From: Cytobacillus oceanisediminis
Lineage (GTDB): Bacteria; Bacillota; Bacilli; Bacillales; Cytobacillaceae
DNA: 64,000 nucleotides
NCBI RefSeq assembly: GCF_022811925.1
Contig: NZ_CP065511.1
Span: 1,977,501-2,041,500, forward strand
Direction of reading: 5' to 3'
Under the pieces are notes generated by a model. That model saw only the letters and a list, made by a program, of their open reading frames with translations, made no database searches and was not told where the DNA came from. Shown here in pieces: positions 8,895 to 23,919 of the stretch. A program made the position numbers and the translations under genes. Positions within the stretch are counted from its first letter, which is position 1. Each line of letters opens with the position of its first letter.

Positions 8895-9777
8895 TGAACA
8901 GGCAGGAGAAAGAATAGATAAAGTGTTATCCACATTGAATGCGGATTGGTCAAGAACGCAGGTTCAGCAATGGATCAAAGGCGGCAATGTTCTTGTAAAT
9001 GGGCAGAAGCCGAAAACCAATTACAAATGTACGGCAAATGATAAAATTGAAATATCAATTCCTGAACCTGAAGAATTGGATGTCGTGCCAGAAAAAATGG
9101 ATCTGGATATTTATTATGAAGATAAAGATGTCCTGGTGGTAAATAAACCAAAAGGAATGGTGGTCCATCCGGCAGCCGGGCATGGCACTGGCACTCTTGT
9201 AAATGGACTTATGGCACATTGTACAGATCTTTCAGGAATTAATGGGGTCATGAGGCCAGGAATTGTTCACAGAATCGATAAAGATACATCGGGACTTCTT
9301 ATGGTTGCAAAGAATGATATGGCACATGAAAGTCTTGTGAACCAGCTGATGAATAAAACCGTTACACGTAAGTACCGTGCCATTGTCCATGGAATTATTC
9401 CCCACGATTATGGAACAATTGATGCCCCTATTGCCCGCGATCCCAAAGACCGTCAAAGCATGACCGTTGTTGACAATGGAAAACATGCGGTTACGCATTT
9501 TCAGGTCCTTGAGCGTTTCAGGGATTTTACACTGGTGGAATGCCAGCTTGAAACGGGAAGAACCCATCAAATCCGTGTTCATATGAAATACATTGGCTAT
9601 CCTCTGGCAGGAGATCCTAAATACGGTCCAAGAAAGACTCTTGATCTTGGCGGACAAGCACTGCATGCAGGTGTTCTTGGATTTGATCATCCAAGATCAG
9701 GTGATTACCTGGAATTTGAAGCACCTATGCCTGCTTATTTCGAGGAGCTATTAGGTAAACTGGCAAATAATCGTTGA
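8866..9777 (+). CDS. RluD-type 23S rRNA pseudouridine synthase (YlyB)
   Basis: A 303-residue protein with an N-terminal S4 domain (about residues 15-75) and a RluA/RluD catalytic domain. The motif [19 protein letters not shown] holds the catalytic Asp, and [11 protein letters not shown] is the other family hallmark. It should convert specific uridines of large-subunit rRNA to pseudouridine. The start is ATG 8866, preceded by AGAAGGAGA with ideal spacing; it overlaps the lspA end. Its TGA stop (9775-9777) lies inside the -35 box of the pyr promoter. It corresponds to B. subtilis ylyB. Confidence 0.92.
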   Translation: MEKMEHIIPDEQAGERIDKVLSTLNADWSRTQVQQWIKGGNVLVNGQKPKTNYKCTANDKIEISIPEPEELDVVPEKMDLDIYYEDKDVLVVNKPKGMVVHPAAGHGTGTLVNGLMAHCTDLSGINGVMRPGIVHRIDKDTSGLLMVAKNDMAHESLVNQLMNKTVTRKYRAIVHGIIPHDYGTIDAPIARDPKDRQSMTVVDNGKHAVTHFQVLERFRDFTLVECQLETGRTHQIRVHMKYIGYPLAGDPKYGPRKTLDLGGQALHAGVLGFDHPRSGDYLEFEAPMPAYFEELLGKLANNR

Positions 9778-9802
9778 CAACTGTCCAATTGTGCTATAAG
9801 AT
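9774..9802 (+). promoter_or_regulatory. Promoter of the pyr operon
   Basis: A consensus TTGACA (9774-9779) is followed by TGCTATAAGAT. The -10 can be read as extended TATAAG (15-bp spacer) or TAAGAT (17-bp spacer). The rluD-like gene stops inside the -35 box. The first PyrR attenuator begins about 30 bases downstream. Confidence 0.75.
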
Positions 9803-9828
9803 GACTATAGTTGAATAAGTCCTTTAAA

Positions 9829-10529
<701 letters not shown>

Positions 10530-10546
10530 ATAGCCCTTTTAAATGC

Positions 10547-10643
10547 AGTCCAGAGAGGCTGGCAAAGGGGAACTCAGCAGAATCAGTCTGTCTTTTGCTG
10601 TGCTCTTTTACCCTCTTTGCGACTCTGGCAAAGAGGGTTTTTT
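10547..10643 (+). promoter_or_regulatory. PyrR-dependent attenuator 2 (pyrR-pyrP)
   Basis: The binding loop AGTCCAGAGAGGCT is at 10547-10560. The terminator is ACCCTCTTTGC (10610-10620) pairing with GCAAAGAGGGT (10628-10638), followed by TTTTTT. The upstream GCAAAGGGG could pair with the left arm region as antiterminator. Confidence 0.95.
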
Positions 10644-10662
10644 AATAAGAATGTATAAATTC

Positions 10663-10799
10663 TGAAGTTAGATAACTGTCTAGCTCCAGCGCATACCCTC
10701 TCGAGGTTACAAGCCAAACCTCCCAAAAAGGCAAAGAACACCTTTCCGTGAGGCTCGTCTTGTGATTGTCGGGGGTGGGCAAGGCGCTTGCGCTTTTCT
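10663..10799 (+). repeat. Structured intergenic repeat, copy 1
   Basis: This 137-base element is about 92% identical to 41056-41192 (10 mismatches in the best 129 aligned bases by eye). It can fold: AAAGG and CCTTT flank a 9-base loop, CCTC/GAGG and TTACAAG/CTTGTGA extend the stem. It ends in GGCGCTTGCGCTTTTCT. It lies after the terminator of attenuator 2 and ends 13 bases before the pyrP Shine-Dalgarno, so it is transcribed in the pyr mRNA. Confidence 0.9.
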
Positions 10800-10825
10800 T
10801 AATAAAAAGCAGAGGAGAGATCGGA

Positions 10826-12130
10826 ATGAATAAGCCTATTCTAGATATAAAAGACGTTCCAAACCCAGCCCACTGGCTGACATTAAGTATACAGCACTTA
10901 TTCGCAATGTTTGGAGCTACCATACTTGTACCTTACTTAGTTGGATTGAATCCTGCCATAGCTTTAATCTCAAGCGGACTTGCAACGATAGCTTTTCTCA
11001 TCATTACTAAATGGCAGGTACCGGCATACTTAGGATCCTCCTTCGCATTCATTGCCCCGATCATCGCTGCCAAAGCTGCTGGCGGCCCGGGTGCTGCCAT
11101 GATCGGCAGCTTCATGGCTGGACTTGTGTATGGAGCTGTAGCCTTGATTATTAAAAAAGCAGGCTATCGCTGGATTATGAATCTGCTTCCGCCAATTGTG
11201 GTAGGCCCTGTGATCATAGTAATCGGATTGGCATTAGCAGGTACAGCAGTCGGAATGGCTATGAACAACCCTGAAACAGGTGAATACAGCATGCTGCATT
11301 TCTCAGCAGCGCTCATCACTTTAGGTGCAACAATCATCTTCTCCATCTATGCAAAAGGAATGCTCAGCATGGTGCCGATTCTTGCAGGTATCATCATCGG
11401 CTATGTATACTCACTGGCAGTGGGCCTGATAGACTTCTCGCTTGTACAGCAGGCATCCTGGTTCGAAATGCCGGAATTCTTAATCCCGTTCGCTGATTAT
11501 GAAGTTAGGGTAACCCTTGATCTGGCACTTCTAATGATTCCGGTGGCTGTTGTGACAATCTCTGAACATATCGGCCATCAGCTTGTCCTTGGAAAAGTAG
11601 TTGGGAGAGATTACATTAAAGAACCGGGACTTCACCGCTCCATCCTTGCTGATGGAACAGGAACAATGATCTCGGCATTAATCGGGGGTCCGCCAAAGAC
11701 AACTTACGGTGAAAACATTGGCGTACTGGCCATCACGAAAATTTACAGTGTCTATGTACTAGCAGGTGCTGCAGTCATCGCCATCATCTTCGGATTCATT
11801 GGCAAGGTAACAGCACTCATCAGCTCGATCCCTACTCCAGTTATGGGCGGCGTGTCGATCCTGCTGTTCGGGATCATCGCATCATCAGGATTAAGAATGC
11901 TTGTTGACAGCAAAGTGGATTTTGGAAACAACCGTAACCTGGTAATCGCCTCAGTCATCCTTGTACTCGGAATTGGCGGAGCTCATATTGAAATTTGGGC
12001 ATTCAAACTGGAAGGAATGGCACTGGCAGCAATCAGCGGCGTTCTCCTGAACCTGATTCTCCCTGGCAGAGAAGAGGCTAAGGAAGATATGTTTGAAGCT
12101 GAAAACGAAAAAAAAAATAATGTAGCTTAA
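10826..12130 (+). CDS. pyrP: Uracil permease PyrP
   Basis: A 434-residue NCS2/UraA-type transporter with about 12-14 membrane helices, importing uracil with protons. Family motifs include the N-terminal HLFAMFGATILVP, the central SEHIGHQ and GGPPKTTYGENIG. The start is ATG 10826, preceded by GAGGAGAGA (10812-10820); an upstream in-frame GTG-like extension would cover the intergenic repeat and is rejected. The C-terminus is charged and cytoplasmic. Expression is controlled by attenuator 2 upstream. Confidence 0.96.
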   Translation: MNKPILDIKDVPNPAHWLTLSIQHLFAMFGATILVPYLVGLNPAIALISSGLATIAFLIITKWQVPAYLGSSFAFIAPIIAAKAAGGPGAAMIGSFMAGLVYGAVALIIKKAGYRWIMNLLPPIVVGPVIIVIGLALAGTAVGMAMNNPETGEYSMLHFSAALITLGATIIFSIYAKGMLSMVPILAGIIIGYVYSLAVGLIDFSLVQQASWFEMPEFLIPFADYEVRVTLDLALLMIPVAVVTISEHIGHQLVLGKVVGRDYIKEPGLHRSILADGTGTMISALIGGPPKTTYGENIGVLAITKIYSVYVLAGAAVIAIIFGFIGKVTALISSIPTPVMGGVSILLFGIIASSGLRMLVDSKVDFGNNRNLVIASVILVLGIGGAHIEIWAFKLEGMALAAISGVLLNLILPGREEAKEDMFEAENEKKNNVA

Positions 12131-12143
12131 CGCTTTTTAACAA

Positions 12144-14464
<2,321 letters not shown>

Positions 14465-14468
<4 letters not shown>

Positions 14469-15571
14469 AAAAACAGCTGATTCTGGAAGACGGAACAATT
14501 TTTATTGGAAAAGGATTTGGAAGCGATACGAATTCTATTGGAGAGGTAGTATTCAATACAGGAATGACGGGTTATCAGGAAATCCTCTCTGACCCTTCCT
14601 ACTGCGGACAAATTGTAACATTGACATATCCTTTAATCGGAAATTATGGAATTAATCGAGATGATTTTGAATCAATTTCCCCTGCAATTTCCGGGTTCAT
14701 TGTTAAAGAAGCAAGCGAGTTTCCTTCAAACTGGAGAAATGAACAATCAATTGATGAATACTTTAAGATGAAAAACATCCCCGGAATTGCTGGGATTGAT
14801 ACTAGGAAATTAACAAGAATTATCAGGCAGCATGGTACGCTGAAAGGTGCTATTTGCAGCATAAGTGAAAGCCCGGAATTAATCATTGAAAAACTGCGTG
14901 CAACAAAGCTTCGGAACGATCAGGTTAAGCAAGTTTCCACTCAGACACCTTATCCAAGCCCCGGCCGCGGCAGAAGGGTAGTCCTTGTGGATTTCGGCAT
15001 GAAACACGGTATCTTAAGAGAATTGAACAAACGGGATTGTGATGTGATTGTTGTGCCTTATAATACAACAGCTGAAGAAATTCTCAGCATGAGCCCGGAT
15101 GGGGTTATGCTTTCAAATGGACCTGGAGACCCGAAAGATGTTCCGGAAGCCATCATAATGATTAAAGGTCTGTTAGGAAACGTGCCTATTTTTGGGATTT
15201 GCCTGGGACATCAGCTTTTTGCCCTTGCATGCGGTGCCAATACAGAAAAAATGAAATTCGGCCATCGCGGTTCAAACCATCCGGTTAAAGATCTGCAAAC
15301 CGGAAAAGTAGCTTTAACATCTCAAAACCATGGATATTCAGTGGAAGAAAACTCAGTTTCGGGTACTCCTTTGGAAGTAACACATATTGCATTAAACGAT
15401 GGAACGATTGAAGGCTTAAAACATAAAGAAGTCCCTGCGTTCACTGTGCAATATCATCCTGAGGCTTCACCGGGACCAGAGGATGCAAATGGATTATTTG
15501 AACAATTCCTGCAAATGATTGAATCACATAAAGAGGAAGGTGCTGCAGCATGCCAAAGCGTACAGATATAA
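14465..15571 (+). CDS. pyrAA: Carbamoyl phosphate synthase small subunit (pyrimidine-specific)
   Basis: A 368-residue glutaminase subunit. The N-terminal CPSase small-chain domain includes [19 protein letters not shown], and the C-terminal class I glutamine amidotransferase domain has the nucleophile Cys in [13 protein letters not shown] and the [11 protein letters not shown]is/Glu pair. It feeds ammonia to PyrAB. The start codon overlaps pyrC (ATGA), and the end overlaps pyrAB by 22 bases. Membership in the pyr operon distinguishes it from an arginine-specific paralogue (carA). Confidence 0.96.
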
Positions 15572-18500
15572 AAAGCATTTTAGTAATCGGATCAGGACCA
15601 ATTGTCATCGGACAGGCAGCAGAGTTTGATTATGCCGGAACACAGGCCTGCCTTGCATTGAAAGAGGAAGGTTATCGCGTCATCCTTGTAAACTCAAATC
15701 CTGCTACCATCATGACAGATACTGAAATTGCTGACGCAGTATATATAGAGCCGCTTACGCTGGAATTCGTCAGCCGCATCATCCGAAAAGAACGCCCTGA
15801 TGCCCTTGTACCTACTCTTGGGGGACAGACAGGATTAAACCTGGCAGTAGAGCTTGCTGAATCAGGTGTTTTGGAAGAATGTGGGGTTGAAATCCTCGGT
15901 ACAAAATTATCTGCTATTCAAAAAGCGGAAGACCGGGATCTTTTCAGAAATCTGATGAATGAACTTGGCGAGCCGGTGCCTGAAAGTGAAATTATCCATA
16001 ACCTGGAGGAAGCATATAAGTTTGTAAATAGGATTGGCTATCCGGTCATCGTACGCCCTGCTTTCACATTAGGGGGAACAGGCGGGGGAATCTGCCACGA
16101 TGAAGAGGAGTTAATCGAAATTGTGACAAGCGGCTTGAAGAACAGCCCTGTAACACAGTGCCTGCTTGAAAAGAGCATTGCGGGCTTCAAAGAAATTGAG
16201 TATGAAGTGATGCGAGACTCCAATGACAATGCGATTGTTGTCTGCAATATGGAAAACTTCGATCCTGTAGGTGTCCACACAGGTGATTCCATTGTTGTAG
16301 CTCCAAGCCAAACTTTGAGTGATCGTGAGTATCAGCTGCTAAGAAACACTTCATTAAAAATTATCCGCGCCCTCGAGATTGAAGGAGGATGCAATGTCCA
16401 GCTGGCACTTGATCCGGATAGCTTCAATTATTACATCATCGAAGTTAACCCGCGTGTCAGCCGTTCATCAGCACTTGCATCAAAGGCAACAGGTTATCCG
16501 ATTGCCAAACTGGCAGCCAAGATAGCGGTGGGGCTGACACTCGATGAAATGATGAATCCTGTCACAGGAAAAACATACGCCTGCTTTGAACCGGCATTGG
16601 ATTATATTGTCTCAAAAATCCCGCGTTGGCCGTTTGATAAATTCGAATCGGCGAACCGTTCGCTTGGAACCCAAATGAAGGCTACAGGTGAAGTAATGGC
16701 GATAGGGCGCACATTTGAAGAATCTCTTCTGAAAGCAGTCCGTTCACTTGAAGCAAACGTTTATCATCTTGAGCTGAAGGACGCTGACCAAATTTCTAAT
16801 GAATTGATCGAAAAGCGGATTCGAAAAGCCGGCGATGAACGTTTGTTTTATATCGGAGAAGCCATCAGAAGGGGAGTCACCATCGAGACGATCCATGAAT
16901 GGAGCAGGATTGATCTATTCTTCCTTCATAAGATTAAGAAAATCGTAGATTTTGAGAGTGTATTAACAGAAAATCCTTTTGACCCTGAAACAGGGAAAGC
17001 TGCAAAGGAAATGGGATTTGCCGATCTGGTAATTGCCAGGCTGTGGGATTCAAGTGAAATGGCAGTATACAGCTGGAGAAAAGAACATGATATTGTACCG
17101 GTTTATAAAATGGTTGATACATGTGCAGCAGAATTTGAATCTGAAACACCGTATTTCTATGGAACATACGAAGATGAGAACGAATCGGATGTAACTGGCC
17201 GTAAAAGTGTTGTTGTTCTGGGCTCAGGTCCAATCCGGATTGGCCAGGGAGTAGAGTTTGACTACTCAACTGTCCACGCAGTATGGGCAATCAAGGAAGC
17301 AGGCTATGAAGCAATCATCATTAATAATAATCCGGAAACTGTCTCTACGGACTTTAGCATCTCCGATAAGCTTTATTTTGAGCCGCTTACGATTGAAGAT
17401 GTTATGCACATCATTGACCTTGAGAAGCCAGAAGGTGTAGTTGTGCAATTTGGCGGACAAACGGCTATTAATCTTGCAGCAGATCTGGTAAAGAGAGGAG
17501 TGAAAATTCTCGGAACTTCTCTTGAAAACTTAGACCGGGCAGAAGACCGTGATAAATTTGAGCATGCCCTTGCAGAGCTGGGCATTCCTATGCCAAAAGG
17601 AAAGACTGCCCTATCTGTGGAGCAGGCAGTAGCGATTGCCGGTGAAATCGGTTATCCCGTGGTTGTCCGTCCATCATATGTACTTGGCGGAAGAGCCATG
17701 GAGATAGTTTATAAAGAAGCAGAGCTTCTACATTATATGGAAAACGCTGTAAAAGTGAATCCGGAGCACCCAGTATTAATCGACCGGTATCTGACTGGGA
17801 AGGAGATTGAAGTGGACGCCATTTCGGATGGGGAAAATGTGCTCATCCCGGGCATCATGGAGCATATTGAAAGAGCTGGAGTACACTCAGGAGATTCCAT
17901 TGCAGTCTATCCCCCGCAAAACATTTCAGAGGCAATCAAAGACAAGCTTGTTGAGTATACCGAGAAGATGGCTAGGGGCCTTGGCATTATAGGACTCCTG
18001 AATATCCAGTATGTAGTGGCAAAAGGGGAAGTATATGTCCTTGAAGTCAATCCGCGTTCAAGCCGGACCGTTCCTTTCTTGAGCAAGATTACAAATGTGC
18101 CAATGGCCAAAATCGCCACGAAGGTTATCATGGGGCAAACTTTGGCTCAGCAGGGCTGCGGATCCGGCCTTCTGCCGGAGAGAAAAGGCGTGTTTGTAAA
18201 AGTGCCGGTGTTCTCATTTGCGAAATTAAGAAGAGTAGACATCACTTTAGGGCCTGAAATGAAGTCAACTGGAGAAGTTATGGGAAAAGATTCAACGCTT
18301 GAAAAAGCCCTTTATAAAGGCCTTGTTGCTTCCGGCATGAAAATCCAGCCGTTTGGAACGGTACTAATGACTGTCGCAGACAAGGATAAGGAAGAAGCTC
18401 TGCAGCTGGCAAAGAGATTTGTATCCATCGGCTACAGGCTAATGGCGACAAGCGGGACAGCTTTATTCCTTAAAACTGCCGGCATTCCTGTAAAAGTAAC

Positions 18501-18758
18501 TGGAAAAATCGGGTCAGAAGGGCCAAACCTTCTGGATGTCATTAGAAATGGCGAAGCCCAATTTGTTATAAATACTCTAACAAAAGGAAAACAGCCTGCC
18601 AGAGATGGCTTCCGCATCCGCCGTGAATCGGTGGAAAATGGCGTGCCATGCCTTACTTCTCTAGATACGGCAGAAGCAATCCTTCAAGTAATCGAATCAA
18701 TGAATTTCTCAGCAGATGCGATGGATAAACCAGAACAAGTCCGGGAGGCGGTTTTATC

Positions 18759-18762
<4 letters not shown>
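15550..18762 (+). CDS. pyrAB: Carbamoyl phosphate synthase large subunit (pyrimidine-specific)
   Basis: A 1070-residue protein made of two homologous ATP-grasp halves. The first starts [25 protein letters not shown] and the second, near residue 553, [25 protein letters not shown]. Each half has the [19 protein letters not shown] and VNPR(V/S)SRSS/SSRT motifs; a C-terminal MGS-like allosteric domain (about 930-1070) should bind the nucleotide effector. It makes carbamoyl phosphate from bicarbonate, ammonia and two ATP. It overlaps pyrAA by 22 bases and pyrK by four. Confidence 0.98.
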
Positions 18763-21153
<2,391 letters not shown>

Positions 21154-21164
<11 letters not shown>

Positions 21165-21786
21165 AATAGCAGAAAAATTATTAGATATAAAAGCAGTTGC
21201 ATTAAACCCAAACGATCCATTTACATGGTCTTCAGGATTGCGTGCTCCGATCTATTGCGATAACCGTCTGACATTGTCTTATCCTGAAGTTAGAAAAGAA
21301 ATTGCTGCCGGCCTTCAGGCAATCATTCTGGATAAATTTCCTGACGCAGAACTAATTGCAGGTACAGCAACAGCGGGCATTCCGCATGCTGCCTGGGTAA
21401 GTGACATTATGGAACTGCCAATGTGCTATGTCCGCTCCAAGGCTAAAGGCCATGGGAAAGGCAAGCAAATTGAAGGAAAAGCTGACAAAGGCCAGAAGGT
21501 TGTTGTTGTTGAAGATCTAATTTCAACAGGAGGAAGTGCCATTACTGCTGTCAAGGCTTTAAGAGAAGCAGGCTGTGAAGTGCTGGGTGTTGCGGCTATT
21601 TTTACATACCAGCTGGAAAAAGGAAATGAAATGCTGGCCGAAGAGAAAATCGAAGCATATACTTTGACCGATATTGAAGCTTTGACAGAAGTAGCCGTTG
21701 AAAATGGCTATATCCAGGAAAAGGATATGAAGAAGCTGATTGAATGGCGAAAAGATCCTGCTGAGTGGGGAAAAGTAACACAATAA
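21154..21786 (+). CDS. pyrE: Orotate phosphoribosyltransferase
   Basis: A 210-residue type I phosphoribosyltransferase that converts orotate and PRPP to OMP. The PRPP motif is [14 protein letters not shown], and the flexible-loop region [15 protein letters not shown] is present. It is the last gene of the pyr operon, overlapping pyrF by 11 bases and followed within 12 bases by a strong symmetric terminator. Confidence 0.97.
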
Positions 21787-21797
21787 AGCAGTCTTTG

Positions 21798-21841
21798 ACA
21801 AATGAAAAAAGCAAGCATCTGAGCTTGCTTTTTTCATTTGT
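21798..21841. terminator. Bidirectional terminator between pyrE and rqcH
   Basis: A perfect 19-bp inverted repeat (arms 21798-21816 and 21823-21841) surrounds a 6-base loop. The arms contain six A on one side and six T on the other, so it can end both the pyr operon and the convergent rqcH transcript. It abuts the rqcH stop codon. Confidence 0.93.
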
Positions 21842-23557
21842 TTACAGACTTTGTTTTAATGACAGAACAGTTTCTTCATCTGGCGTAACGTAAACTGTCT
21901 GCTGATGGTCATATATGACAAATCCAGGTTTCGCTCCACTTGGTTTTTTCACATGACGGACTTGGGTGAAGTCAACGGGTACTGAACTGGAATTGCGGGC
22001 TTTGCTGAAGTATGCTGCTAGGGATGCAGCTTCAAGAATTGTATTTTCTGCTGGTTCCTTGCTTCGGATAACCACATGTGAACCGGGGATATCCTTTGTA
22101 TGCAGCCATATCTCATCCCTTGCGGCCAATTTGTTCGTTAAATAATCATTCTGCTTATTGTTTTTTCCAACCAGTATTTCCGTTCCGTCTGAGGCGGAAT
22201 AGCGGTCTAGAACAGGCTTAAGGTTCTGCTGTTTCTTGTTGCCCCGTTTTTGCCTTTCTCTAATATAACTGCCTTCAACAAGCTCCTCTCTTATTTCAGC
22301 AATGTCTCTTGTTGATGCAGTTTCTACTTGCTGCAGAAGAGATTCAAAGTATGACGCTTCCTCTTCTGCTTTCTTAATTTGCTCTTTTACTGCAATTACG
22401 GCATTTTTTGCTTTTTGGTATCTTGTAAAATATTTTTGTGCATTCTCTGATGGGGTCTTCTGGGGATCTAACGGAATGATAACTGTCCCGCCATTTTCAT
22501 CGTAATAATTGAGGACTTCAGCTTCCTTCATCCCCTTTTGAATCGCATAAATATTGGCTGTGATCAATTCTCCATACAATTGATGTTTATCGGCATTTTC
22601 TGCTTCATGCAGGGTTCTTTTCAGCTTCTCAATTTTTTTCTCATTCTTTTCTTTCTCATTTACTATAAAACGTTCAAGGTCATTGGATTGCTGTTTGACC
22701 CGGTCTCTTTCCGCTTTTCCAAAATAAAAGCGGTCCAGCATTTCGCTCAAGGAATTAAAATCCCGGCTTTCCCCATTTATATGCTGGAGAGGCAATAAAT
22801 AAAAGCTTTCTTTTTGTTCGCCTGCTGTAATGGCCGGCCTTATGGAATGGTCTTTTAAGAAGCTTACTAATTGCTGGAAGCTATTTGGAACAGTTGTCCT
22901 GTTTACAAGACCAGCTTGGTGTATAACTTCTTTTGCAAAAAGCGGTGAGATTCCAGCGAAGTTTGCTACAAGCTGTTTATCAACTTTCCCGCTGTTAAAG
23001 TCTATCTTTCGCAGTAAATCATCTTTATCTGCCTCGAAAGGATTCATTTTATCCTGGGACGGAGGGAGAATGTACTCCTGTCCGGGCAAAATTGCACGAT
23101 GGCTATTAACTGCATAAGATACATGTTTGATGCTGTCGAGAATAATATTGCGGGATTTATCCACCAGTGTAATATTGCTGTGTCTGCCCATAATCTCAAC
23201 AATGAGCTGTTTATAGGATGTATCACCAATCTCATTCCTGCCTTTAACTTCAAACACGATTATACGGTCAAGCCCGATTTGATGGACATCTTCAAGTATG
23301 TAGCCTTCCAGATGCTTTCTTAAAAGCATGCAGAACATCGGGGGCTCTGATGGGTTTTCGTGTGCTTCATTGGTAAGCTGGACTCTCGCATAGCTTGGAT
23401 GGGCTGACAGCAAAAGCCTGTGATTCCTCCCATTTGCCCGCACAACTAAAATAATTTCATTCTTATAAGGCTGCTGAATCTTATTGATTCTGCCGCCCTT
23501 TAAAGTATCTATAAGCTCTTTCGTCATAGCTCTTGTAAACAAACCATCAAATGACAT
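21842..23557 (-). CDS. rqcH: Ribosome quality control factor RqcH (NFACT family, YloA/FbpA)
   Basis: A 571-residue NFACT protein: an N-terminal NFACT-N domain, helix-hairpin-helix and long coiled coil (about 290-430), and the C-terminal NFACT-R domain (about 450-560) with the [16 protein letters not shown] motif. RqcH binds 50S subunits blocked by peptidyl-tRNA and adds C-terminal alanine tails that mark the chain for proteolysis. Asp97-Arg98, needed for tailing in B. subtilis, are both present. Older annotations call it fibronectin-binding protein. It is the only minus-strand gene of this size in the window and faces pyrE. Confidence 0.95.
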   Translation of the reverse strand: MSFDGLFTRAMTKELIDTLKGGRINKIQQPYKNEIILVVRANGRNHRLLLSAHPSYARVQLTNEAHENPSEPPMFCMLLRKHLEGYILEDVHQIGLDRIIVFEVKGRNEIGDTSYKQLIVEIMGRHSNITLVDKSRNIILDSIKHVSYAVNSHRAILPGQEYILPPSQDKMNPFEADKDDLLRKIDFNSGKVDKQLVANFAGISPLFAKEVIHQAGLVNRTTVPNSFQQLVSFLKDHSIRPAITAGEQKESFYLLPLQHINGESRDFNSLSEMLDRFYFGKAERDRVKQQSNDLERFIVNEKEKNEKKIEKLKRTLHEAENADKHQLYGELITANIYAIQKGMKEAEVLNYYDENGGTVIIPLDPQKTPSENAQKYFTRYQKAKNAVIAVKEQIKKAEEEASYFESLLQQVETASTRDIAEIREELVEGSYIRERQKRGNKKQQNLKPVLDRYSASDGTEILVGKNNKQNDYLTNKLAARDEIWLHTKDIPGSHVVIRSKEPAENTILEAASLAAYFSKARNSSSVPVDFTQVRHVKKPSGAKPGFVIYDHQQTVYVTPDEETVLSLKQSL

Positions 23558-23915
23558 ATTGGAACATCCTCTTCTATTAAAAATAACAGCCTATTACATT
23601 CTTCAGATATACATTATTCTTTCATTTAAATAATAAAAATCAAGTTTTAAGGCTTGGTTTATTGTCTTCACAAGGCGCTTCCGCTTTTCTAATAATAATA
23701 GCATTTTTTTTGACAGGGCTGAATATGCTTTCTTTAGAGTGAGATTGGACAACTCTGCTTCACTTGATTTAGCAGAAGAAGCAGGACGGTCTGCCATCTG
23801 GCGGATTCTCTTAAAGTCTGGCTGTGAGTGCTGATGAATTTCTTTACTATTGTATCCCTTCTCCATGCAGCTCATGGCTTTTCTCAAACCACAAAGGAGG
23901 AAGTGTGATGTCCGG
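23558..23915. other. Divergent intergenic region rqcH - calcium ATPase
   Basis: About 360 bases with no recognisable gene. A minus-strand frame of up to 94 codons (23603-23887) is open, but part of it is coded by the repeat remnant at 23671-23690 and it has no clear ribosome site, so I do not call it. The rqcH Shine-Dalgarno (AGAGGA in minus orientation) is at the left edge. The right edge carries AAAGGAGG and a three-codon leader frame before the ATPase. Confidence 0.6.
23671..23690 (+). repeat. Remnant of the structured intergenic repeat
   Basis: CAAGGCGCTTCCGCTTTTCT is identical to the last 20 bases of the repeat copy ending at 41192. Nothing of the upstream half of the element is visible, so this is a truncated copy. 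Confidence 0.8.
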
Positions 23916-23919
23916 ATGA
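23908..23919 (+). promoter_or_regulatory. Three-codon leader frame overlapping the ATPase start
   Basis: ATG TCC GGA TGA encodes Met-Ser-Gly and has the better-placed Shine-Dalgarno: GGAGG at 23896-23900 ends 7 bases before it. Its stop overlaps the ATG of the ATPase gene as ATGA (23916-23919). The ATPase ATG itself is 15 bases from GGAGG, too far for efficient direct initiation, so re-initiation after the leader is plausible. This is an inference from spacing. Confidence 0.45.

Noticed and set aside
21842..23557. Fibronectin-binding adhesin
   Set aside because: The older family name FbpA would suggest this, but the protein has no signal peptide and shows the NFACT layout and Asp-Arg pair of RqcH.
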